Source: Acidobacteriota bacterium
GTDB lineage: Bacteria > Acidobacteriota > Terriglobia > Terriglobales > Acidobacteriaceae
Assembly: GCA_013289685.1 (NCBI GenBank)
Contig: JABCZL010000001.1
Span: 313,838 to 377,837 of the forward strand
Direction: 5' to 3'
DNA: 64,000 nucleotides
The position numbers and the translations under genes are program-made. Of this stretch, positions 6,438-14,198 are shown one piece after another (the stretch's first letter is position 1; every line of letters starts with the position of its first letter). The notes under the pieces were generated by a model, which saw only the letters and a list, made by a program, of their open reading frames with translations, was not told the DNA's origin and made no database searches.

Positions 6438-8590
6438 CGCTCATCATCGCCGCTTCAGCGTCCACCAGCGTTCTCGCATTGCTCGTGAATTCTGCCGTAC
6501 GCGCTCTGGCGCTGAGTGGAGTTGCGGCTCTCGCGCTGGCGGCCTTCCGCGTGAAGACTACCGCGGTGCGTTTGTTCACCTGGACCGCGGTGCTCTATGC
6601 CGCCCTCGCCATGCCTCTCTTGCAATGGATACTGCCGGCGGTTCCGGTTCCTACGCCGGCGATTCTTCAGTTCGGAGCAGCGCAGCCTCATGACTCAGCC
6701 CCGGAGCCTGGGACGACGAGCGAAGCTTTTCCCACTCGCAAAGCGGCAGCCAGACCGCCATCGTCTGCCAGGAAGTTGAGCAACGCGTCCTCGTCTCAGT
6801 TGAGACGAAAAGCGCTGCCGCATAACGAAGGGACCCTCATCGTCGCAACTCCCGAAGCTTCTCCGGCGAGTGTGTCTGCGGCGCTTTGGAGTTCGGTTCG
6901 GTGGAGCACCGTCGCGGCGGGAATTTATTTTGGCGTCGCACTTTTGCTTCTCGTGCGCTTCTTCGTGGGACTTGTCTTCGGCCAACGGTTGATGCGGGCG
7001 TCGCTGGAGATTGACGAACCGCGCGTGTCGCTAAGGCTTGCCTCCAGAGCATATGCCTCTGGACTTCCCTCCGCGCCCAGGGCAGCCGAATCTGAATTCA
7101 TATCGGTGCCGCTCACACTGGGCGTACTGCGCTCCACGATTCTTCTGCCCGCGGGTTGGCGGGAATGGGACGACGCCAAGCTCGACGCCGTCGTATCGCA
7201 TGAGGTGTCGCACGTGGCACGCCGTGACGCTCTTACGCAGCGTCTGTCGCTTCTGCATCGCGCGATTTTCTGGTTCAGCCCGCTCGCCTGGTGGCTCGCC
7301 CGTCGTCTCGCCGACCTTGCCGAGCAGGCTAGTGACGAGGCCGCATTGACCTGCGGCGCCGACCGTAAGGATTACGCCCGGACATTGCTGGGATTCTTCG
7401 AAGCCTTGCAGGCCGCGCCCGGGCGGGTGTGGTGGCAAGGCGTCGCGATGGCCAAGGCGGGTCAGGCGGAAAAAAGAGTAGAAAGAATTCTCTCCTGGAA
7501 AGGATCGGTTGCTATGCGTCTCAAGAAATCGATTGCTCTTGTGGTCGTTGCATTTGCGGTTCCGGTTGTTTATCTCGCCGCTTCGGTACACGCAGCCGGC
7601 AGTGCTGCTGCACCGCAACATATGTTCTTTCCGCAGGAGCAGACGCCGCCCCCTGCGTCGCGTTCAGCTGCCGCACCCAAGGCTCAGCCGACCGAGGCGC
7701 CAGAGCCCGCTCCCGCCCCGACATCAGACGCAACGCCTCCGCCTGCACCGCCCGCGATCAGCGGAATGGTCGCCGGGGGAGTAGGTGGAGGGGTGAGTGG
7801 AGGGGTCGCCTCGGGCGCTCCCGCTGCACCTGTTGGACGTGTTTATGGGATCGCCGCCCCTATCGCTCCTATCGCTCCAATCGCACCCATCGCGCGGCGT
7901 GGTCAATCTAACCATTCAGGGTCGTCCTCCGGCCACGGCTATTCTTATGCTTATGGCTACGACGACGAGCAGCGCTTTGTCATCGTCACCGGAAAATCCG
8001 ATTCCCTCACTATGTCCGGATCGACGGAAGATGCCCGGCATGTTGAGAAACTCAGGAAAACGATCCCGGGTGACTTCATCTGGTTCCAGCGCGACGAAAA
8101 GTCCTACGTCATTCGCGATCAGACCACGATCGATCGCGCCCGCAAGCTCTGGACTCCTCAAGAGGAGCTCGGCAAGAAACAGGAGGAGCTTGGAAAGCAG
8201 CAAGAAGCTTTGGGCAAGCAACAGGAAGAGCTAGGCGCGCAGATGGAGAAGATCCAGGTGAACGTGCCGGATATGAGCGCCGAACTCGACAAGCTCAAAT
8301 CGGAATTGAAGAAACTAAGTTCGGGAGCGACCGTGGAGCAGGTAGGCCACATTCAGGAAGAGATTGGGGAGTTACAGAGCAAAATCGGTGAAATCCAATC
8401 TCATGCCGGAGACCAGCAAGGCAAGCTGGGCGAGCAAATGGGCGCCCTCGGAGAAAAGCAAGGCAAACTCGGCGAACAGCAGGGCGAACTGGGCCGCCAG
8501 CAGGGTGAATTGGCGGAACAAGCTTCCCGGCAAATGAAACAGTTGCTCGATGAAGCGATCACGAAAGGCACCGCCCAACCCGAACTGTAA
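6434..8590 (+). CDS. M56-family membrane metalloprotease (BlaR1-like) with Gln/Glu-rich tail
   Basis: This 718-residue membrane protein is the likely signal transducer paired with the BlaI repressor. Hydrophobic segments occur near residues 5-30 and 40-60, around 150-175, and again near 365-380 after the protease domain. The zinc-protease motif is VVSHEVSHVARRDAL, with the third-ligand region LAEQASDEAAL. There is no penicillin-binding sensor domain as in BlaR1. Instead the extracytoplasmic part has a Pro/Ala-rich linker, an API-API-API run (about 7857-7890) and a long coiled coil made of repeated LGKQQEE-like units (about 8150-8540). The ligand is unknown. The start is fixed by the ATGA overlap with blaI. 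The open frame extends much further upstream inside blaI, but that part is a shadow. Confidence 0.88.
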   Translation: MTLIIAASASTSVLALLVNSAVRALALSGVAALALAAFRVKTTAVRLFTWTAVLYAALAMPLLQWILPAVPVPTPAILQFGAAQPHDSAPEPGTTSEAFPTRKAAARPPSSARKLSNASSSQLRRKALPHNEGTLIVATPEASPASVSAALWSSVRWSTVAAGIYFGVALLLLVRFFVGLVFGQRLMRASLEIDEPRVSLRLASRAYASGLPSAPRAAESEFISVPLTLGVLRSTILLPAGWREWDDAKLDAVVSHEVSHVARRDALTQRLSLLHRAIFWFSPLAWWLARRLADLAEQASDEAALTCGADRKDYARTLLGFFEALQAAPGRVWWQGVAMAKAGQAEKRVERILSWKGSVAMRLKKSIALVVVAFAVPVVYLAASVHAAGSAAAPQHMFFPQEQTPPPASRSAAAPKAQPTEAPEPAPAPTSDATPPPAPPAISGMVAGGVGGGVSGGVASGAPAAPVGRVYGIAAPIAPIAPIAPIARRGQSNHSGSSSGHGYSYAYGYDDEQRFVIVTGKSDSLTMSGSTEDARHVEKLRKTIPGDFIWFQRDEKSYVIRDQTTIDRARKLWTPQEELGKKQEELGKQQEALGKQQEELGAQMEKIQVNVPDMSAELDKLKSELKKLSSGATVEQVGHIQEEIGELQSKIGEIQSHAGDQQGKLGEQMGALGEKQGKLGEQQGELGRQQGELAEQASRQMKQLLDEAITKGTAQPEL

Positions 8591-8621
8591 GCGGGACGGG
8601 ATTCAACGACCTTGCAGAGGG

Positions 8622-10067
8622 TCAGACAGACGCCGGCTGCTGGGCACGTGGAAGCACAAGTCGTGCCTGGCAGCCCTTCTGGTCCGCGCGGTTCAGAAGT
8701 TCAATCGACCCTCCATGGGCTTCTGCGATCTGCCGCGAAAGAACCAACCCAATTCCGCTGCCCGAAGGCTTAGTCGTGTAGAACGGGACGAAGACGTTTG
8801 CCGGATTGCCCAGCCCAGGCCCGTTGTCTTCGATAGTGAGAACCAGATCGCTCTCTGCCAACTCCCATCGCACAACCACGAGGGGTTCCAGAACCGGCGC
8901 GGACGTGACCGTGCTTCCATTCTGAGAGGCAGTCGCCTGCCGCGGTTCCAGCGCGGCCTCAACCGCATTCCGCATCAGGTTGATCAGCATTTGTTCGAGC
9001 TGATCCGGATCAACCATCAACTCCACGGGCGGGCTGGGGAGCACCTGGACCGGCAACCCGGCCTCGAGAGCAGCGACACGTTGAACAATTGACGAAAGCA
9101 GTGTCTTGCGCAGGATGGGCGGCGGCATCTGGGCAAGGCGCCGGTACGCCTGCAGGAAACGGTTGAGAGAGTCGGCCCGGCCTTCAATGATGGAGAGCCC
9201 GCGTTCAAAGTCCTCGCGTCCATCCGAATCCGGCGCGCCGTTCGACATCTGTGCCCGCAGGCTTCCGGCAATGGATTTGATCGGCGTGAGCGAGTTGTTC
9301 AGCTCGTGGCCCAGCACGCGGATCAGGCGTTGCCAGGCGCCGCGCTCTTCTTCGCGCAGAGCGCGGCTAACATCCGACAAAACGATCAGCGTGTGCGGCA
9401 CACCTTTCTGTCGAAACGCACTGCGCCGTACCAGCCAGCGTGCGTTCGGCCCTTGAAACGGCAGCGGGACCACCGTCTCGCTCTCCGCACTCATACAGGC
9501 ATCCAGTCCTATTTCTTTCGCTGTAAGCCCAAGCAATCGCACGGACGGCTGCTGCAGCAGTCGTTCTCCGGCAGAGTTCATCAGCCGTAGAACCTGATCC
9601 GGGTCAAAGGTGAAGAGCGGGACCTCGATCTCTTCGACCACGCGGCTCAACAGCGCGTTGGCCTCAATCGCTCGGATCCGCTGGTCTGCGAGCAGATCGG
9701 CTAAGGCATTCACTTCGATGGAAAGTTCTCCGAGAGCGTCATCGGTGGCGGCGCCCCGCGCCCGGAACGAATAATCTTCTTCACGCAAAGCCGCGATCAC
9801 ATTGGCTAGGGTCTGCAAGGGCCGGGTGGCCTGCTCCTGAAGCGCCATGGCCAGCAGCCACCACACGAACAATTCGGCGAACATCAGCGCCAGCTTGGAC
9901 TCCAGCGTCCAGGGTTGCACCCAGATGAGAATACCGCTGATCAGCAGGCCGGGAAGCGCCACCAGGAGCGCGAACAGATTCACGCGCCGCTCATACAGGA
10001 GCCGAACCCGTTTTCGTGGAGGCTTGCGCGCGCCGGGTTTGGGGGTCCCCTGCGGGCTAGAGCCCAT
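8622..10067 (-). CDS. NtrY-like sensor histidine kinase of the ADOP operon
   Basis: This 481-residue kinase has two N-terminal membrane helices (about residues 28-50 and 55-77), a HAMP-like segment, a PAS-like region (about 135-235) and a kinase core. The H-box is RVLGHELNNSLTPIKSI, the N-box LINLMRNAVEA, the G1 box IEDNGPGLG and the G2 box GSGIGLVLSRQ. The HExNNxLxPI form of the H-box is typical of NtrB/NtrY-type kinases that pair with sigma-54 activators. Its start overlaps the upstream activator gene by 11 bases and has a GGAG element, so the two are a cognate pair. It is the last gene of the approximately 32-kb permease operon and presumably senses the need for export. The signal is unknown. 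Confidence 0.93.
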   Translation of the reverse strand: MGSSPQGTPKPGARKPPRKRVRLLYERRVNLFALLVALPGLLISGILIWVQPWTLESKLALMFAELFVWWLLAMALQEQATRPLQTLANVIAALREEDYSFRARGAATDDALGELSIEVNALADLLADQRIRAIEANALLSRVVEEIEVPLFTFDPDQVLRLMNSAGERLLQQPSVRLLGLTAKEIGLDACMSAESETVVPLPFQGPNARWLVRRSAFRQKGVPHTLIVLSDVSRALREEERGAWQRLIRVLGHELNNSLTPIKSIAGSLRAQMSNGAPDSDGREDFERGLSIIEGRADSLNRFLQAYRRLAQMPPPILRKTLLSSIVQRVAALEAGLPVQVLPSPPVELMVDPDQLEQMLINLMRNAVEAALEPRQATASQNGSTVTSAPVLEPLVVVRWELAESDLVLTIEDNGPGLGNPANVFVPFYTTKPSGSGIGLVLSRQIAEAHGGSIELLNRADQKGCQARLVLPRAQQPASV

Positions 10068-11469
10068 ATTTCTCCATTCGCCGGTAGAGCGCTCCGCGGC
10101 TGAGCCCCAGAGTCTCGGCCGCCTGACTCACGTTGCCCTGGGATCGCTGCAGTGCCTTGCGGATCAGAATGGCTTCCACGGATTCGAGGCTGAGCTCTTC
10201 GAGATTCTGGCTCTGCGGCCGAAGCATGTCCAGTCCCAAGTCCGCGCGCTGAATCTCGTTGCCACGGCACATCAGGACGGCGCGCTCCAGCGTATGTTCC
10301 AGCTCGCGCACGTTGCCCGGCCAGGAATACTGCATCATCAGTTGAAGAGCGGGAGCCTCGAAGCCCTGGATAGGCCGCCGGTAACGCGATGCGTAGCGCG
10401 TCAGGAAGTGCAGGGCGAGCGCGGGAATGTCTTCCCGGCGTTCGCGCAATGGCGGCACATGGATCTCGACGGTATTTAACCGAAATAGCAAGTCTTCGCG
10501 AAACTGTCCAGATGAGCAGGCGGCGCGAAGATCCGTGTTCGTTGCGGAGACAACCCGCACGTCCACACGCACAGAGCGGGACGAGCCGACGCGCTCGATC
10601 TCGCCCGCCTCCAACACCCGCAGCAGCTTGGCCTGCTGGCGTAGGGGCACATTGCCAATCTCGTCGAGGAAAATGGTGCCGCCATCGGCTAGCTCAAAGC
10701 GTCCGATGCGGTCGGAACGGGCGTCGGTGAACGCGCCTTTCACATGCCCAAAGAGTTCACTTTCAAACAGCGCTTCCGGCACGGCCCCGGTGTTCACCGA
10801 AACCATGAGGCGCGATGCCCGGCGAGAGACCGCATGCAGTGTGCGCGCCACAACCTCCTTCCCTGTCCCGTGCTCACCGGTGATCAGTACGTTTGCATCC
10901 GAAGGCCCGACTCGAGTAATAGCCTCGAGGACGGACTGCATGACCGGGGCCGTGGCAATAAATTCGGGGCGTCCATCGGCCTGCAGCAGGCGATTCTGAG
11001 CGGCAAGCCGCTCGGCGCGCTGCAATGCGCGGCGCAATTCAACCTGCACCCGCAGGATCGCAAGCAACCGCTCATTCTCCCAGGGCTTCTGGATGAAGTC
11101 CCGGGCACCGCGACGCATGGCCTCCACCGCCAGTTCAATGTTGGCCCATGCGGTCATCACGATCACGGGAGTGGTGTTGTCGAGACCAACAATTTCGGAC
11201 AGAAGGTCGAGGCCCTCTTGTCCGGAAGTCGTGTCCCGCGTGTAGTTCAAGTCGATGAGCAGGGCATCATAGGATCCTGAGGCAAGCGCTTCTCGAACCA
11301 GGGCCGGAGACTTTGCGGTCTCGACTTCATATCCCTGGGGACGCAACAAAAGTTCGAGAGCTTCGAGAACATGCTGCTGGTCGTCCGCCGCCAGAACGCG
11401 CGGCCGGGCGAGGCTGTCCTTTCCCGGGCTGGTGGCGGCAGGTGTTGCGTGTTTGGTAGAAGTCGGCAT
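10057..11469 (-). CDS. NtrC-type sigma-54-dependent response regulator
   Basis: This 470-residue activator has a receiver domain (about 24-145), an AAA+ sigma-54 interaction domain (about 170-400) and a Fis-type helix-turn-helix at the C-terminus (NVSQAAETLGLSRGALYRR). The AAA+ motifs are intact: GEHGTGKEVVA (Walker A), GHVKGAFTDA (sigma-54 contact loop) and GGTIFLDEIGN (Walker B). The receiver has VLAADD and the phosphoacceptor in LIDLNYTRDTTSGQEG, a lengthened loop that I recall from activators beside ABC exporters. It lies 7 bases after the TolC-like gene and overlaps its kinase. The likely target is the sigma-54 promoter at 40919-40935, which drives this same operon, giving positive feedback. 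The Shine-Dalgarno element at the chosen ATG is weak. Confidence 0.94.
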   Translation of the reverse strand: MPTSTKHATPAATSPGKDSLARPRVLAADDQQHVLEALELLLRPQGYEVETAKSPALVREALASGSYDALLIDLNYTRDTTSGQEGLDLLSEIVGLDNTTPVIVMTAWANIELAVEAMRRGARDFIQKPWENERLLAILRVQVELRRALQRAERLAAQNRLLQADGRPEFIATAPVMQSVLEAITRVGPSDANVLITGEHGTGKEVVARTLHAVSRRASRLMVSVNTGAVPEALFESELFGHVKGAFTDARSDRIGRFELADGGTIFLDEIGNVPLRQQAKLLRVLEAGEIERVGSSRSVRVDVRVVSATNTDLRAACSSGQFREDLLFRLNTVEIHVPPLRERREDIPALALHFLTRYASRYRRPIQGFEAPALQLMMQYSWPGNVRELEHTLERAVLMCRGNEIQRADLGLDMLRPQSQNLEELSLESVEAILIRKALQRSQGNVSQAAETLGLSRGALYRRMEKYGL

Positions 11470-11476
11470 GACGAAA

Positions 11477-13465
11477 TTATTGAGTTACGGGGCTGATCGT
11501 ATCATCAACCGTGCCGTTCACGGCATTCTGCAGCTGGATGCCATTATGTTCCAAAGTCGCTCCGGTTGCCCGATCAAGCTCCACCTTTGCTTTCTCAAAG
11601 ACGGTCATCGCCGTCACCAGATCCAGCTCAGCCAGAGCGAGATCTCGCTGGGCGGAAAGGGTCTGATAGCTTGATCCCGCACCCAGGTCCTGCTCTTTCT
11701 TGGTGATGTCGAACGTTCGCTGCGCCAGGTCGCGGGCTTTGCGGGCGGCCTGAACCCGTGCGCCAGTCTGCTCGACCGAATACTGCGCATTGCGCACTTC
11801 GATGCGAACCTGCTTCTTCAGCTGTTCCAACCGCAACTCGGCCTGCCGGTATTCGAGCTCGGAACGGTACTGGTCGGCTTTTGCGACGCGATTACGCAGC
11901 GGGATGTTCAAGTTCAATCCTACGTAGTAATCGGGGGAAGAATTGTTGAACGTATTTTGCAGAGCGCCCGCAAAGTCGACCGGCACACTGGAAGTACAAC
12001 CTTTGCATAGAGGATTGAGTGGCCCCGCTAACCCGGAACCTCCGTAAAAGCCGACTAGTGAAAGCGACGGTAGGAGGGCATTGCGCGCTGCGCGGCGGCT
12101 GATTTGACGGTTGACCAGATCGACGTCGGACTCAGCCAGTTCGGGCCGATCGTGCAACGCCTGCGAGATCAAGTCCTGAATCGACTGGACAGCTCGGGGC
12201 TGCTCGGCTTGCATTCGATCCGTCGGAATGACGGGCATGGCTTCCAGCACCGGATCATCCAGACTTTTGGTGACGGCATTCTTGATGAGAGTCTCCTGCA
12301 GCTGAAGACTGGTGCGGGCGACGGTCAATTCCTGATCGCGCTTGGAAACCTCGGCTTCAGCGCGCAGGACATCCATCTCCGGAATGCTTTGCAGCTGCAA
12401 CTGCTTTCGAGCATTGTCCAAGGTCTGCGTGGCGAAGGCCGAAGATTTTTCGTTCACCTGCGTTTGCTCGTAAGCGCTAACCAGGTCCCAATAGATATTC
12501 TCGATCTGGGTTATGGTGGCGATCACCTGATCTTTGAAAGCGATGTCCGAGATCTTTTTGTTGTTGCTGGCGATGCGCAAATATCGCAAGTTCGGGCCAA
12601 GCCCGAATCCAGCGAGAAGTTCCTGCTGGATGACGACTCGATACTGAGAGTTCAGGCTCGGGGATAAGTTCGTGAAAATGCTATTGGTGGTCTGGCGTCC
12701 ATTGTTGAAACTGAAAGAGACACTCGTACCTGTGGCGAAGGCTTGCGAGTAGTTGACATTAACCTGCCCGGTATTGGTCTGCAGAGTTGGCACGCCGTTG
12801 AGCTGCAAGTTCGAAAGCGGAAGGGTCTGATGCTCTTCTCCTCCATTGGCACTGATGAATGGATCGTAGGAAGAGACTGTCGTCCCGACTCCCAGAGTGG
12901 ATTGCACCAATCCCGACGCGCCTGCTCCAGCTCCACCGGCGCCGCTAGTCGTGCCGCCGGCTCCAGCACCCGGAGCGCCTGTGCCAAAACCTCCAACGCC
13001 ACCCCCGGGAGTTCCCTGCACCACTCCGGTGTTTACACCGCGAAAAAATCCTCCGGCCTGAGTGCGCAGAATGTCGGTATTCGCGATCGGAAGATTGTAG
13101 CGGGCGATGGCCAAATCCAGGTTGTTTTCCAGCGCAAGATCGATGGCATCTTTCAACGAAAGGTAGAGCTTCCCTTCCCGGATGAGACGATCGAGACGTG
13201 ATGAATTAGTCAGCACGGGCTCGGGAACATAGTCTGGCGAATAGGCGTTGAGAGGATTGTGCGATTTCGGCATGTCGAAGCGAACTGGAATGTTGACCGG
13301 GGCGCTCGTTTGCGGAATGACGGTCTGTGGGGCTGCGGCTCTCGCTGAGGCGTCCTGCGGAGTGCTAGCGGCTGTGGTCTGCGCTGGCATCGTCGACGCC
13401 AGCATCCCGTAAACACAAATGACCGCAACTCCCCGTTTCAAGAAAATGGACCCGGAAACATTCAC
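11477..13465 (-). CDS. TolC-family outer-membrane efflux protein
   Basis: This 662-residue protein is expected to be the outer-membrane channel of the export system. It has a signal peptide (basic start, hydrophobic core, cleavage near MPAQT). Two TolC-type repeats carry the long helical hairpins; typical stretches are ALENNLDLAIARYNLPIA and HDRPELAESDVDLVNRQI. A Gly/Ala-rich insertion of about 60 residues (roughly 145-205) interrupts the first repeat and makes the protein longer than Escherichia coli TolC. The frame is open upstream, but the GTG at 13465 has a GGAGGT element nine bases before it and overlaps the ATPase stop by four bases (GTGA), so it is the better start. It sits after the second ATPase and before the two-component genes. 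Confidence 0.92.
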   Translation of the reverse strand: MNVSGSIFLKRGVAVICVYGMLASTMPAQTTAASTPQDASARAAAPQTVIPQTSAPVNIPVRFDMPKSHNPLNAYSPDYVPEPVLTNSSRLDRLIREGKLYLSLKDAIDLALENNLDLAIARYNLPIANTDILRTQAGGFFRGVNTGVVQGTPGGGVGGFGTGAPGAGAGGTTSGAGGAGAGASGLVQSTLGVGTTVSSYDPFISANGGEEHQTLPLSNLQLNGVPTLQTNTGQVNVNYSQAFATGTSVSFSFNNGRQTTNSIFTNLSPSLNSQYRVVIQQELLAGFGLGPNLRYLRIASNNKKISDIAFKDQVIATITQIENIYWDLVSAYEQTQVNEKSSAFATQTLDNARKQLQLQSIPEMDVLRAEAEVSKRDQELTVARTSLQLQETLIKNAVTKSLDDPVLEAMPVIPTDRMQAEQPRAVQSIQDLISQALHDRPELAESDVDLVNRQISRRAARNALLPSLSLVGFYGGSGLAGPLNPLCKGCTSSVPVDFAGALQNTFNNSSPDYYVGLNLNIPLRNRVAKADQYRSELEYRQAELRLEQLKKQVRIEVRNAQYSVEQTGARVQAARKARDLAQRTFDITKKEQDLGAGSSYQTLSAQRDLALAELDLVTAMTVFEKAKVELDRATGATLEHNGIQLQNAVNGTVDDTISPVTQ

Positions 13466-14172
13466 GATGCGCTGACCTCCGCCGGCTGTGCGAGCGTTGG
13501 ATTGGCCGTGTCGCCCACCAGCCATCCGTCCCGCAGTTGAATGGTGCGGCTCCCGTACGCCGCGTTCGCTTCCGAGTGCGTGACCTGCACGATGGTGGTT
13601 CCTTGCTGATTCAGTCCGCGGAACAGCTCCATAATTTCCTTGGCTTGTCCGGAGTGCAGGTTGCCGGTAGGCTCATCGGCCAGCAGAAGCGGAGGTTTGT
13701 GGATCACCGCCCGCGCAATGCCTACAAGCTGCTGCTGTCCCCCCGAGAGCTGGCTGGGATACAAATCCTTCTTCGCGACGATCTGGAAGCGGTCGAGCGT
13801 GTCTGCCACCAGGCTCTGCCGCTGATGGCGCGGAATGTCTTTATAAGAAAGCGGCAGGTCAATATTTTCCTGAACCGTGAGGTCGTCGAGCAGGTGGTAG
13901 CTCTGGAAGACCATTCCGATATTCTTCTTCGCGAGTTCGGCCCGCTGCTTGCGTTTCAGATCGTGAATGCCTTGCTCACGGAACCAGTATTCGCCCTCCC
14001 ACTGGTCGTCGAGCAGCGCCAGCACGTTGAGGAGGGATGACTTCCCTGCTCCGGAGGGCCCCATGACGGTAATGAACTCGCCCTCGCGAATATCGAGGTT
14101 CACGCGGCGCAGCACCCAGGTTCGTCCAGCGCCAGTTTTGTAGCTCCGGTCAACGTTCTTCAATTGGATCAT
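13462..14172 (-). CDS. MacB-type ABC transporter ATPase, downstream copy
   Basis: This 236-residue ATPase of the MacB/LolD type should power one or more permeases of the array. Motifs are GPSGAGKSS (Walker A), [10 protein letters not shown] (Q-loop), [14 protein letters not shown] (signature) and [10 protein letters not shown] (Walker B). It departs from its upstream paralogue: the signature has Leu where Arg is usual, the D-loop reads NLHSGQ rather than NLDSRN, and the switch His is in [11 protein letters not shown]. The frame is open to 14412, but the ATG at 14172 has GAGG five bases before it and gives the normal family length. It follows the tenth permease by 26 bases and its stop overlaps the TolC-like gene. 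Confidence 0.93.
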   Translation of the reverse strand: MIQLKNVDRSYKTGAGRTWVLRRVNLDIREGEFITVMGPSGAGKSSLLNVLALLDDQWEGEYWFREQGIHDLKRKQRAELAKKNIGMVFQSYHLLDDLTVQENIDLPLSYKDIPRHQRQSLVADTLDRFQIVAKKDLYPSQLSGGQQQLVGIARAVIHKPPLLLADEPTGNLHSGQAKEIMELFRGLNQQGTTIVQVTHSEANAAYGSRTIQLRDGWLVGDTANPTLAQPAEVSAS

Positions 14173-14198
14173 CTTGTCCTCAATTCCCATTTGAATAT

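Noticed and set aside
6434-8590. M56 protein as a true beta-lactam sensor BlaR1
   Set aside because: There is no penicillin-binding domain with SxxK and KTG motifs, and no beta-lactamase gene nearby.
8591-8621. Terminator between the convergent M56 and kinase genes
   Set aside because: The 31-base gap contains no convincing stem-loop with a T-run.
13473-14172. Possible separate origin of the permease array by mobile element insertion
   Set aside because: I found no transposase, terminal inverted repeats or target duplications at either end of the array; neighbouring genes are co-directional and tightly spaced.
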